From Pilimelia columellifera (lineage in GTDB: Bacteria > Actinomycetota > Actinomycetes > Mycobacteriales > Micromonosporaceae), in contig NZ_BAAARY010000001.1 in the NCBI RefSeq assembly GCF_039532605.1, positions 565,859 to 629,858 on the forward strand: a stretch of DNA of 64,000 nucleotides. Direction: 5' to 3'. This document shows positions 40,028 through 48,743 of this stretch, in pieces. The notes below the pieces were generated by a model, which worked only from the letters and a program-made list of their open reading frames with translations, did no database searches and was not told where the DNA came from. Within the stretch, counting starts at the first letter, position 1. Every line of letters begins with the position of its first letter. The position numbers were made by a program, and so were the translations under genes.

Positions 40028-41547
40028 TCGTCCATCCACTCCATCATGCGACGTTCGTACTGCTCACGGGGGCTGGGCTGCGGCTGTCGGCCGTCCGGGT
40101 CGTAGCCGGGCAGCCGCCGGTCGGACGGTTCCGGCGAGGTCCCCACGGCGCCCAGGTAGGAGCCGGGTGTCAACGGCTGGCTGGTCTGCCCGGTGAAACG
40201 CCCGGTCGGCTCGTCGTACAGCTGGGTGGCCCCGGCGTCCTGCTGGCGCTCAGGTCGCGCGTGGGACGTCCCGTATCCCTCGCCGTAGGCGGGCGGGGTC
40301 GTCTGGGTCGGCATGTCCCCGTAGGCAGGGATCGGGGCCAGCGTGGCCGTGTGCGGCGGCACGCCCTGGACACCGGGCGGGAGCCCGTACGGGTCGGCGT
40401 ACTCGTCGCGGATCGCCGGCTGGACGACGGTCGGCGCGTTGGACAGCGCCGACGACGGCAGCGCCGCCGTGTGCGCCGGGGGCCCCGGTGGCTGGCGCGG
40501 GAAGTGGGGCTGCGCCCCGACGCCGGAGGCGCCGTTGCGGTCCTGCCGGCGCCGCAGGATGAGCAGCACGAGCGCGCCCACGCCGAGCGCCAACATGAGC
40601 CCGCCGACGAGGATGAGGATCCAGGTCAGCGGGCCGGAGGAGTCGGAGCTGGTGTTCCGGGCGCCGCCCGGGCCCGGCTCCTCCGCCGGAGGCTCGGCGG
40701 GCTCCTCGGTGGGCTCGACGCTGGGTTGGGCGCTCGGGCTCGGACTGGGACTGGACTGGGCCTGTGGCCGCAGCGTCAGCCGGACGTCACGCCGGTCCTC
40801 GCGGGGGGCGATCCGGATGGTCTGCCGGGTGGTGGTGAAGGTGGCGGCGGAGGCGGTGAGGACGATCTGTCCGGCGTACAACGGTCGGTCGTTGCGGGGC
40901 CGTAGCCAGTACCGCCCCTCCCCGTCGGTCTCCACGGTGAGGAAGTTGCCGACGGAGTCCTGTCCTTTGACGAGGGCGCCGGCGACTCCGTTGCCGCTGT
41001 CGGCATGGGCGACCCGCCCGCTGATCTGCCCGACGGACTGGGGTCGGTCAGGCCCGACGACCTCCATCTGCACATCGCGGCGCGCGTTGCCCGCCGAGAT
41101 GGCGATGCCGGTGCGTCGGCGTTCCCCGGCGGGCACATCGCCGGCGGTGATCTTCGCGGAGAAGGTCTGCCGCTCTCCCGAGTCGAGGGTGAGGAACCGC
41201 CCGCACTGCCCGGAGCAGCGCAGGTTGTCGCCGGTGCGGATACCCACCTGGCCGACGAACATGGTGCCGTTGTTGGCGACCTCGTAGCTGACGTTGGCCT
41301 GTCCGCCGCTTCTGAGCTCGACGGAGTCCACGTCGACGGTGAGCTCGATCTGCGGCTCGGCGGCCTGCGCGCGGGCCGGGGTCGCCACCGGCGCGACGGA
41401 GGGCTTGGCCGCCGCGGGACCCGCGCCGACGAGGGCGACAGTGGCGAGGCCGCCGATCGTTACTGCGATCGTCGCGACCAGCCGCAGCCCCGTCGTCGGC
41501 CGGGCGCCGTTCGACTGTTGCCTCGTGCCTACCTGCGACGTGCTCAC
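40024..41547 (-). CDS. Exported, membrane-anchored Pro-rich protein with a carboxypeptidase-regulatory-like domain
   Basis: A 507-residue protein of unknown function. It has an N-terminal signal helix (about 22-48), an adhesion-like domain about 68-170, a carboxypeptidase-regulatory-like fold about 172-265 (SGRVAHADSGNGVAGALVKG), a Ser/Pro/Glu-rich spacer of about 40 residues, a transmembrane helix about 305-330 followed by RRRQDR, and a 170-residue Pro/Gln/Tyr-rich cytoplasmic tail. Orientation is therefore cell surface domain outside, disordered tail inside. GTG 41547 start. It converges on fes with a 4-bp overlap and is divergent from the SCP-like gene. Confidence 0.7.
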   Translation of the reverse strand: MSTSQVGTRQQSNGARPTTGLRLVATIAVTIGGLATVALVGAGPAAAKPSVAPVATPARAQAAEPQIELTVDVDSVELRSGGQANVSYEVANNGTMFVGQVGIRTGDNLRCSGQCGRFLTLDSGERQTFSAKITAGDVPAGERRRTGIAISAGNARRDVQMEVVGPDRPQSVGQISGRVAHADSGNGVAGALVKGQDSVGNFLTVETDGEGRYWLRPRNDRPLYAGQIVLTASAATFTTTRQTIRIAPREDRRDVRLTLRPQAQSSPSPSPSAQPSVEPTEEPAEPPAEEPGPGGARNTSSDSSGPLTWILILVGGLMLALGVGALVLLILRRRQDRNGASGVGAQPHFPRQPPGPPAHTAALPSSALSNAPTVVQPAIRDEYADPYGLPPGVQGVPPHTATLAPIPAYGDMPTQTTPPAYGEGYGTSHARPERQQDAGATQLYDEPTGRFTGQTSQPLTPGSYLGAVGTSPEPSDRRLPGYDPDGRQPQPSPREQYERRMMEWMDD

Positions 41548-41671
41548 CCGCCACCGCCTTCCGGTACCAGCTCCACGGTCACACCGGTGGTCACTATGCC
41601 CCGCGTTGGCGACGATGCGCCATCCCGGGGTCGGCGGACTCTTCGTCGTCGGCGCGTCGTATCGTCCCTGC

Positions 41672-42022
41672 GTGCCCGAGGAGAGCGGAACGACGCCGGC
41701 CGTCTCGGGGGTCCTCGCCGCTCTCGACGCGGGAGAGTCACCCGACCTGGCCGTGCTCCGGGACGCCGTCCGAGCGCTGTTGGGCGAGCTGGCGCGGCGG
41801 TCGCCGGGGCGGTCCGTCGAGGTGCGGGTCCCACCCTACGGCGCGGTGCAGTGCGGGCCGGGCCCGCGTCACACGCGGGGCACGCCGGCCAACGTGGTGG
41901 AGATGGATGCGCTCACCTGGGTTTTGCTCGCCACCGGGCGGCTGACCTGGGTGGACGCCGTCGGTCAGGGCCGGGTGGCCGCCAGCGGGACGCGATCGGA
42001 CATCTCGGTTTTTTTACCCTAA
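41672..42022 (+). CDS. SCP-like (sterol carrier family) protein
   Basis: A 116-residue small protein of the bacterial sterol-carrier-like family: RDAVRALLGELARRSPGRSVEVRVPPYGAVQCGPGPRHTRGTP and NVVEMDALTWVLLATGRLTW. In many actinomycetes this gene sits next to purF, as here, but its function is not established. GTG 41672 is chosen because the conserved domain begins about 22 residues later. A run of seven T lies just before the stop codon. Confidence 0.75.
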   Translation: MPEESGTTPAVSGVLAALDAGESPDLAVLRDAVRALLGELARRSPGRSVEVRVPPYGAVQCGPGPRHTRGTPANVVEMDALTWVLLATGRLTWVDAVGQGRVAASGTRSDISVFLP

Positions 42023-42229
42023 ATAGTGATCTAAGGGACCGCAGTGCCGGGCCAGCCGGCCTCGGCCGTCGCCCGCGGCCTCGCGTACACTCGCCAGTAA
42101 CCCCCGCTCGCCGCGTTCAGCCCGTGACCAGCCGAACTGTCCCGCCTCCGAGCGCCGATCCCGGCGCGGTCGCGGGCCAGCCAGGCCGGCAGCCCGGAGC
42201 CGACGCACGACCAGCACGAGGAGCCGCAG

Positions 42230-43774
42230 GTGCCCCGAGGCGACGGCCGGTTGAGCCACGACCTCGACCCCCAGGAACCCGGCCCCAAGGACGAGTGCGG
42301 CGTCTTCGCCGTCTGGGCGCCGGGCGAAGAGGTCGCCAAGCTCACCTACTACGGTCTGTACGCGCTCCAGCACCGCGGTCAGGAGGCGGCCGGAATGGCC
42401 GTCGGCGACGGGTCACGGGTCGTCGTCTTCAAAGAGGTCGGCCTGGTCTCGCAGGTCTTCGACGAGGCCACCCTCGCCAGCCTCAACGGCCACCAGGCCA
42501 TCGGCCACACCCGTTACTCCACCACCGGCGGGTCGACCTGGGAGAACTCCCAGCCCACGCTGCGTGGAACGGGTTCCGGCACCCTCGCCCTCGCCCACAA
42601 CGGCAACCTCGTCAACACCGCCGAGCTGCACGCCGAGGCGCGCAGGCGCGGCCTCAAGGTCGAAGGCAGCTCCGACACCCACGTCATCACCGCGCTGCTG
42701 GCCAGCCGCCCCGACCTGCCGATCGAGGCCGCGGCGCTCCAGGTCCTGCCGACGGTGCGGGGGGCGTTCAGCTTCGTCTTCATGGACGAGACCACCCTCT
42801 ACGCCGCCCGCGACCCACACGGCGTCCGGCCGCTGGTGCTCGGCCGTCTGGAGCGCGGCTGGGCGGTGGCCAGCGAACAGGCAGCGCTGGACATCGTCGG
42901 CGCCAGCTTCGTCCGCGAAGTCGAGCCCGGCGAACTGCTCACCATCGACGAGAACGGCCTGCGGTCCAGCCGGTTCGCCGCGGCCGAGCCCAAGGGCTGC
43001 GTCTTCGAGTACGTGTACGTGGCCCGCCCCGACGCCACCATCGCCGGCCGCAACGTCTACGCCGCCCGCGTCGAGGTGGGCCGCCGGTTGGCTGCCGAAC
43101 ACCCCGTCGAGGCCGACCTGGTCATGCCGGTCCCGGAGTCCGGCGTCCCGGCCGCGATCGGCTACGCGGAAGCGTCCGGCATCCCGTTCGGCCACGGCCT
43201 CACCAAGAACGCCTATGTCGGACGGACCTTCATCCAGCCCTCGCAGACCATCCGGCAGCTGGGCATCCGGCTCAAACTCAACCCGCTGCGCGACGTCATC
43301 CGGGGCAAGCGCCTCGTCGTCGTCGACGACTCGATCGTGCGGGGCAACACCCAGCGCGCCCTCATCCGGATGCTGCGCGAGGCGGGCGCCCTTGAGGTGC
43401 ACATCCGCATCTCGTCGCCGCCGGTGAGCTGGCCCTGTTTCTACGGCATCGACTTCGCCACCCGCGCCGAGCTGATCGCCACCGGCGCCGACGTCGACGG
43501 CGTGCGCCGGTCCATCGGCGCCGACTCGCTCGGCTACGTGTCGCTGGACGGTCTGGTCGCCGCGACCGAGCAGCCGAAGACGCGGCTGTGCCGGGCGTGT
43601 TTCGATGGCGTGTACCCGATTGAGCTGCCGGCGTCCGAGCTCGGCAAGCACCTTCTGGAGGGCGCCCCGGACCGGGTCGCCGCAGAGCCGCAGCCGGACC
43701 GTCCCGGCCTGCCGGACGGCGCCACGCCGTTGCTGGCCAGCCAGGGCGCCGGGGACGCCCTGCGCCGTCCGTAG
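42230..43774 (+). CDS. purF: Amidophosphoribosyltransferase
   Basis: A 514-residue glutamine PRPP amidotransferase, first committed step of de novo purine synthesis. The catalytic N-terminal cysteine of the class II glutamine amidotransferase domain is in DECGVFAVWAPG after a short propeptide of about 22 residues; GHTRYSTTGGS follows, and the PRPP loop is VVVDDSIVRGNT. Cysteines near the C-terminus (CFYG, CRACFDG) match iron-sulfur-type PurF. GTG 42230 has GAGGAG 6-12 bp upstream. Followed by purM after 69 bp. Confidence 0.95.
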   Translation: MPRGDGRLSHDLDPQEPGPKDECGVFAVWAPGEEVAKLTYYGLYALQHRGQEAAGMAVGDGSRVVVFKEVGLVSQVFDEATLASLNGHQAIGHTRYSTTGGSTWENSQPTLRGTGSGTLALAHNGNLVNTAELHAEARRRGLKVEGSSDTHVITALLASRPDLPIEAAALQVLPTVRGAFSFVFMDETTLYAARDPHGVRPLVLGRLERGWAVASEQAALDIVGASFVREVEPGELLTIDENGLRSSRFAAAEPKGCVFEYVYVARPDATIAGRNVYAARVEVGRRLAAEHPVEADLVMPVPESGVPAAIGYAEASGIPFGHGLTKNAYVGRTFIQPSQTIRQLGIRLKLNPLRDVIRGKRLVVVDDSIVRGNTQRALIRMLREAGALEVHIRISSPPVSWPCFYGIDFATRAELIATGADVDGVRRSIGADSLGYVSLDGLVAATEQPKTRLCRACFDGVYPIELPASELGKHLLEGAPDRVAAEPQPDRPGLPDGATPLLASQGAGDALRRP

Positions 43775-43843
43775 CCGCCGGCGTCGGGCAGGCCGACCGC
43801 CGATCGACGCGGACCAGCCGCGTACAGGAAAAAGGGGAGAACC

Positions 43844-44932
43844 GTGACGCAGGTGACCGAGCGCGCTGCCGGCCGGCAGCGGTCAGCGACGTACGCTGCC
43901 GCCGGAGTGTCGATCGAGGCCGGTGACAGGGCCGTCGAGCTGCTCAAGGGTCAGGTTCAGCGCACGATGCGCCCCGAGGTGATGGGCAACATCGGCGGGT
44001 TCGCCGGCCTGTTCCGCCTCGACCTCACCAAGTACCGCAACCCCGTGCTGTCGGCGTCCACCGACGGCGTCGGCACGAAGCTGGTCATCGCCCAGCAGAT
44101 GGACATCCACGACACGGTCGGCATCGACCTGGTCGCGATGGTGGTGGACGACCTGGTCGCCTGCGGCGCCGAGCCGCTGTTCCTACAGGACTACATCGCC
44201 ACCGGCGAGGTCGTCCCGGAGCGGATCGCCGAGATCGGCGCGGGCATCGCCGACGGCTGCCGGTACGCCGGCTGCGCGCTGCTGGGCGGCGAGACCGCCG
44301 AGCACCCGGGCGTCATGCGTCCGCACGAGTACGACATCTCCGCCACCGGTGTCGGCGTCGTCGAGGAGGACGCGATCCTCGGCCGTGACAAGGTCGAGAT
44401 CGGTGACGCGGTCATCGCGATGCGCTCGTCCGGCCTGCACTCCAACGGCTACTCGCTGGTCCGCCACGTGCTGCTGGGCGCCGGCCGGATGCGGCTGGAC
44501 ACCCTCGTCGAGGAGTTCGGAGCGCAGCGCACCCTCGGCGAGGAGCTGCTGACCCCGACGACGATCTACGCCAAGACCTGCCTCGACCTCATGGTCGAGA
44601 CGGATCTGCACGCGCTGTGCCACGTCACCGGCGGCGGCATTCCCGGCAACCTGGTCCGGGTGCTGCCGGACGGCGTCGACGCGATCGTGGACCGTTCCAC
44701 CTGGCGTCCGCAGCCGATCTTCGAGCTGGTCCAGACCAGGGGCCGGATCGACGACCCGGAGATGGACGCCACCTTCAACATGGGCGTGGGCATGTTCGCG
44801 ATCGTCAACGGCGAGGACGCCGACCGGGCGCTGGCCTTCCTGGCCGGCCGGGGCGTCGAGGCGTGGCAGACCGGCGAGATCGTCGAGGGCGACGGCCAGG
44901 TACGGACGGTCGGGTCGCACACCCGCGGCTGA
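43844..44932 (+). CDS. purM: Phosphoribosylformylglycinamidine cyclo-ligase
   Basis: A 362-residue AIR synthase, fifth step of purine synthesis. Hallmarks: YAAAGVSIEAGDRAVELLK, LSASTDGVGTKLVIAQ, LLGGETAEHPGVM, SGLHSNGYSLVR and HVTGGGIPGNL. GTG 43844 has a strong AAAAGGGGAG ribosome-binding site. The radical SAM gene begins 1 bp after its stop, so readthrough into the RiPP genes is likely. Confidence 0.95.
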   Translation: MTQVTERAAGRQRSATYAAAGVSIEAGDRAVELLKGQVQRTMRPEVMGNIGGFAGLFRLDLTKYRNPVLSASTDGVGTKLVIAQQMDIHDTVGIDLVAMVVDDLVACGAEPLFLQDYIATGEVVPERIAEIGAGIADGCRYAGCALLGGETAEHPGVMRPHEYDISATGVGVVEEDAILGRDKVEIGDAVIAMRSSGLHSNGYSLVRHVLLGAGRMRLDTLVEEFGAQRTLGEELLTPTTIYAKTCLDLMVETDLHALCHVTGGGIPGNLVRVLPDGVDAIVDRSTWRPQPIFELVQTRGRIDDPEMDATFNMGVGMFAIVNGEDADRALAFLAGRGVEAWQTGEIVEGDGQVRTVGSHTRG

Positions 44933-44933
44933 T

Positions 44934-46085
44934 GTGACCACCACACGGGGGGCGTTCTCCGGGATGCGCGGCATCGCGGAGACGCCCTCGTACGTGGTCA
45001 TGCAGCCGACCACCCTCTGCAACCTCGACTGCGCCTACTGTTACCTGCCGTGGCGCGCGGCGGACCGTCGGATGTCGGTGGAGGTGGCCGAGGCGGTCGC
45101 CGCGGGCGTCGGGGACTGGGCCGAGGCCGGACGATTCTCGGTGGTCTGGCACGGCGGCGAGCCGCTGGCGGCCGGGCGCGAACACCTGGCCGCGCTGATG
45201 GCCCCGTTCCCCGCCGGTGTCGAGCACCATGTGCAGACCAACGCCACCCTCGTCGACGACGCCTGGTGCGAGTTCTTCCTGGCCACCGGGATGCGGGTCA
45301 GCGTGAGCGTGGACGGCCCCCGCGAACGCAACGGTGACCGGGTCAACCGCGGTGGCCAGCCCGCCTACGACCGGATCATGCGCGGCATCGGGGTGCTGCG
45401 CCGGCACGGGATCGGTTTCTCGGCGCTGTGCGTCGTACCGGAGCCGACCCCGGACCGGGCCGTCGAGCTGTACGCGTACTTCCTCGACCTGGGCTGCGAT
45501 GTCCTGGGCATCAACATCGAGGAGCAGGAGGGGGTCAATGCCCGGGTCAATGACCACGCCGCCGCCGACGTGCGCGGTTTCTGGTCGGCGCTCACCGCCG
45601 CCTGGCGACGTGACCCCCGCCTGCACCTGCGGGAGATCGAGTGGTCGCTGCGGTACGCGGCCGCGGTCCTTGACGGCGATGAGGACGCTGTCCTGCCCAG
45701 GCAGCTCGACCCGATTCCCACCGTCGCCCACGACGGCGCCGTGATTCTCCTGTCACCGGAGTTGGCTGGGTTCTCCCATCCCCGGTACGGCGACTTCTCC
45801 ACCGGGAACGTGCTGGCCACGCCGTTGCCGGAATTGCTGCGGGGCGCCGTGGCCACCCCATGGATCGCCGAGTTCCTCACCGGCGTCGAACGGTGCCGAT
45901 CGGAATGCGCGTACTTCGGTTTCTGCGGCGGCGCTCACGCTGCGAACCGCTACTTCGAAATCGGCCGATTCGACGGTACGGTGACCAATCACTGCCGAAA
46001 CAGCAAGATGCGCCTCTGGGAGGGAGTTCTCGACCATGTCGAGGAGCACGAACAGCCCGGGCCTCGAACCGCCGCACGTCCATGA
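44934..46085 (+). CDS. amcB: Radical SAM/SPASM peptide maturase, cyclophane-forming type
   Basis: A 383-residue radical SAM enzyme. CNLDCAYC (about residues 28-35) binds the catalytic [4Fe-4S] cluster; VVWHGGEPL is the GGE motif contacting SAM; QTNATLVDDAW and SVDGPRERNGDRVNR follow. The C-terminal SPASM region has cysteines in CRSECAYFGFCGG and NHC for auxiliary clusters. It overlaps by 50 bp a 74-codon gene for an aromatic/Asn-rich peptide, its likely substrate. By resemblance to remembered actinobacterial cyclophane RiPP systems (AmcA/AmcB type), it should form aromatic-ring to side-chain carbon crosslinks. GTG 44934 lacks a good ribosome-binding site; ATG 44964 is an alternative. Confidence 0.8.
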   Translation: MTTTRGAFSGMRGIAETPSYVVMQPTTLCNLDCAYCYLPWRAADRRMSVEVAEAVAAGVGDWAEAGRFSVVWHGGEPLAAGREHLAALMAPFPAGVEHHVQTNATLVDDAWCEFFLATGMRVSVSVDGPRERNGDRVNRGGQPAYDRIMRGIGVLRRHGIGFSALCVVPEPTPDRAVELYAYFLDLGCDVLGINIEEQEGVNARVNDHAAADVRGFWSALTAAWRRDPRLHLREIEWSLRYAAAVLDGDEDAVLPRQLDPIPTVAHDGAVILLSPELAGFSHPRYGDFSTGNVLATPLPELLRGAVATPWIAEFLTGVERCRSECAYFGFCGGAHAANRYFEIGRFDGTVTNHCRNSKMRLWEGVLDHVEEHEQPGPRTAARP

Positions 46086-46260
46086 CCCGCTCCGGGACCG
46101 GGTCATGGCGACCCGCGACGGCCTGACCGCCCTGCTCGCCGAGGCCGCGACCGCCCGGGGCGCCCGCGCGGAGGCCGGCGGCGACGGCTCGGCGGTGTGC
46201 GCGTGGAACCACTTCGAGAACATCCCGACCTTCTACAACTGGAACAACCGCCCTCGTTGA
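46036..46260 (+). CDS. amcA: RiPP precursor peptide, multiple-cyclophane type
   Basis: A 74-residue peptide. The first half is a plausible leader with a helical segment (DGLTALLAEAATARGARAE). The C-terminal 18 or so residues carry four aromatic three-residue motifs in series: WNH, FEN, FYN and WNN, ending NRPR. Aromatic-x-(Asn/polar) triplets are the known substrates of three-residue cyclophane-forming radical SAM enzymes. ATG 46036 lies inside the 3' end of the maturase gene, with GGGAGGGAG about 10 bp upstream. No dedicated protease or transporter is adjacent, so leader removal must be done elsewhere. Confidence 0.72.
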   Translation: MSRSTNSPGLEPPHVHDPLRDRVMATRDGLTALLAEAATARGARAEAGGDGSAVCAWNHFENIPTFYNWNNRPR

Positions 46261-46342
46261 TCGACCCGGCGTGCCGGGGCGAACCAGGACCGTCGATGTC
46301 GTCCGCGACAGCCGCGCGGCAGGCGCCGGTATCGTTGGGGGA

Positions 46343-47086
46343 ATGTGGTCTCGGGTGGCATTGGTCGGTGTCCTGGCGGCGACGATGGTCGGCTGCGGCA
46401 GCCGGCAGGACGAAGCGGACGACGGCCCGACTGTGGTGGCGTCTACCACCTGGGCCGGCGCCTACGCCAAGGCCGCCGGCGCGACGGACGTCAGGGTTCT
46501 CAACGGCGCTGTCCAGACTGACCCGCTGCGCACGCCGCAGCCGTCGGAGTTGGCGACCGCCGCCGCCGCGGACTTCGTCGTCTTCGCCGAGTCAGATCCG
46601 TTCGCGGCCGAGTTGAAGGCGGCGGCCGGCGACGCCGTCCTGGTGCCGGTGACCCTGCGCTACGACCGTGCCGTCATCAGCGACGAGGTGACGCGCCTCG
46701 GCGGCATCCTCGGCGCCAGCGTCGCCGCCCAGCAGTGGGTGACCGACTTCCAGGCCACCTGGGACGGTATCCAGGTCGCCGGTCGTAGCCTCAACCCGAT
46801 CCCGCCGTGGCGGGTCGTCGCTGAGGAGAACGTCGCCGACTGGGCCCGCTTCATGGGCCTGAACCTCGTCGGCGTCTACCAGCGGGGCGCGGTGGCAGCG
46901 CCCCAGCTGGCGAGGCTGCGCGCCGCCCGACCGAAACTCCAGGTCGACGACGCGGACAAGCTGGGGGCGCCCCCGGAGCTGGGAACGCCGAACGTCGCGG
47001 TGTCGAACTTTCCGCAGGACGACCTGGACATGGTCCCGTTGATCCGCCGGAACACGGAAATCTTCACCGACGCGTTTAACAGCTGA
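46343..47086 (+). CDS. TroA/ZnuA-like lipoprotein lacking the first metal histidine
   Basis: A 247-residue lipoprotein (MWSRVALVGVLAATMVGC, lipobox cysteine at 18). The fold is that of metal-binding ABC receptors: VVASTTWAGAYAKAAGATDVRVL, then TPQPSELATAAAADFVVFAES, a long helix and a C-terminal lobe. At the position where ZnuA/TroA proteins have DPHxYEP with a zinc ligand, this protein reads DPLRTPQPS, so it may not bind a metal. No permease or ATPase accompanies it. ATG 46343 has GGGGGA upstream. It lies 82 bp after the RiPP precursor and could be part of the same unit. Confidence 0.65.
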   Translation: MWSRVALVGVLAATMVGCGSRQDEADDGPTVVASTTWAGAYAKAAGATDVRVLNGAVQTDPLRTPQPSELATAAAADFVVFAESDPFAAELKAAAGDAVLVPVTLRYDRAVISDEVTRLGGILGASVAAQQWVTDFQATWDGIQVAGRSLNPIPPWRVVAEENVADWARFMGLNLVGVYQRGAVAAPQLARLRAARPKLQVDDADKLGAPPELGTPNVAVSNFPQDDLDMVPLIRRNTEIFTDAFNS

Positions 47087-47118
47087 GTCGGTGGGCGTCG
47101 GCCGGGTGCGAGGCGAGA

Positions 47119-47313
47119 TCAGCGGGAGGGACTGGCCCAGTCGTCCGCTTCGTCTACGTCTTCGTCCGGGTCGAGCTCGTCGACGTCGTGAGCCGACTTG
47201 CGGCTACCGTCGGAAAGCTCGCGCTGCAGCGCAGTGAGATCGGTGTTCGGGGAGTGGTATTTCAGCTCCCGGGCCACCTTCGTCTGCTTCGCCTTTGCAC
47301 GGCCGCGCCCCAT
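47119..47313 (-). CDS. DUF3073 family small protein
   Basis: A 64-residue conserved actinobacterial protein, MGRGRAKAKQTKVARELKYHS followed by an acidic tail (DELDPDEDVDEADDW). Function unknown. ATG 47313 is supported by GAGGGGG 6 bp upstream; the in-frame sequence further upstream is not conserved in character. The charge split, basic N-terminus and acidic C-terminus, is typical of the family. Confidence 0.88.
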   Translation of the reverse strand: MGRGRAKAKQTKVARELKYHSPNTDLTALQRELSDGSRKSAHDVDELDPDEDVDEADDWASPSR

Positions 47314-47500
47314 GGCGACCCCCTCGCACAAATGACGGGGCAGCACGAAGGCAGGCCCCGATAAAGTCCGGCATCTCTCGTGGTTCATACGGTACATGGG
47401 TACGGCGTGCTTCGGCACCTCGGGGCCGGAGCCGTGATCGAAGCCGGACCGTGGCTGTCGGGCAACCGGAGCGGTGGCCCGACAGCCGGAGCGTGGCCGG

Positions 47501-48580
47501 TCAGGGCAGTCGGATCGTCCGGAGGCGTCCGATATCGGCCATTCGACGCTCAGCGAGGCGGTCGGCGGCCGCCGCGGGGGGCACGCCGTCGGCGTCGGCG
47601 AGCCGCATAATCTGTCGGGTGGTGTCGAAGATCTGGGTGGCGCGCTGCTTGGCCCGGGCGAAGTTGAAGCCCTCGATCTCGTCAGCCACCTGGATCACGC
47701 CGCCGGCGTTGACCACGTAGTCGGGGGCGTAGAGGATGCCGCGGTCGGCGACGAGCTTCTCGACGCCCTCGTGGGCGAGCTGGTTGTTGGCGGCGCCGGC
47801 GACCACCTTGGCGCGCAGCACCGGAACCGTGTCGTCGTTGAGCGCCCCGCCGAGCGCGCACGGCGCGTACACGTCGATGTCCGAGGTGATGAGCGCGTGG
47901 GTGTCGGCGACCAGGTCGACCTGTGGATGGGTCTGCCGGGCCCAGTCCAGCGCCCTCTCCGAGACGTCAGTGGCGACGACCTCCGCCCCGTCCTCCAGCA
48001 GGTGGCCGACCAGGTAACGGCCGACCTTGCCGAGGCCGGCGACGCCGACCCGCCTGCCGCGCAGCGTCGGCTCGCCCCAGGCGTGTTCGGCCGCCGCGCG
48101 CATGCCCTGGAAGACGCCCCAGGCAGTCAGCACCGAGGAGTCGCCGGCGCCGCCGTGCGCCTCGGACCGGCCGGTGACGAAGTCGGTCTCCCTGGCGATG
48201 ATGTCCATGTCCTGCACGTAGGTGCCGACGTCACAGGCGGTGTAGTAACGGCCGCCAAGGGACTCGACGAACCTGCCGTAGGCGCGCAGCAGCGCCTCGG
48301 ACTTCATCTGGTCCGGCTCCCCCCAGATGACCGCCTTGCCTCCGCCGAGGTCGAGGTTGGCCAGGGCGTTCTTGTACGCCATGCCACGCGAGAGGTCCAG
48401 CACGTCGGCGACGGCGTCGGCCTCGCTGGCGTACGGGTAGAACCGGGTTCCGCCCAGCGCCGGACCGAGCGCGGTGGAGTAGATGCCGATAATTGCCTTG
48501 AGCCCGGACTGTTTGTCCTGGCAGAACACGACCTGTTCGTGGCCGGCGGTCTCCGGTCCGGTGGTGCTGAATACGCCCAT
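47501..48580 (-). CDS. Leucine/valine dehydrogenase
   Basis: A 359-residue member of the Glu/Leu/Phe/Val dehydrogenase family, which reversibly deaminates branched-chain amino acids with [49 protein letters not shown] contains the two catalytic lysines; the NAD fingerprint is [16 protein letters not shown] and the family motif [18 protein letters not shown] is complete. Length fits leucine dehydrogenase (about 360) better than glutamate dehydrogenase (about 440). Single-gene unit, divergent from the next gene. Confidence 0.9.
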   Translation of the reverse strand: MGVFSTTGPETAGHEQVVFCQDKQSGLKAIIGIYSTALGPALGGTRFYPYASEADAVADVLDLSRGMAYKNALANLDLGGGKAVIWGEPDQMKSEALLRAYGRFVESLGGRYYTACDVGTYVQDMDIIARETDFVTGRSEAHGGAGDSSVLTAWGVFQGMRAAAEHAWGEPTLRGRRVGVAGLGKVGRYLVGHLLEDGAEVVATDVSERALDWARQTHPQVDLVADTHALITSDIDVYAPCALGGALNDDTVPVLRAKVVAGAANNQLAHEGVEKLVADRGILYAPDYVVNAGGVIQVADEIEGFNFARAKQRATQIFDTTRQIMRLADADGVPPAAAADRLAERRMADIGRLRTIRLP

Positions 48581-48743
48581 GACTGCTCCAACTGCTCGTT
48601 CCGCGACGCCTTCGGGTGGCGCCGCCGTCCAGGGTCTCCGGCCTGGGTGGCGCCGGTTGCATGGTGAGCGTAATGGGAGTTAGGGCCGCGGCACGGACCA
48701 CGTCGACCGGCGCTTTCGCAGGTCCGCGTGCGAAGATCTCGCG

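Noticed and set aside
42008..42022. Run of seven T before the SCP-like stop as a programmed frameshift site
   Set aside because: It lies at the natural end of the conserved domain and neither shifted frame adds meaningful sequence.
41005..43395. 796-codon plus-strand frame covering the purF start
   Set aside because: Overlaps purF in another frame and the exported Pro-rich protein on the other strand; composition is that of a shadow.
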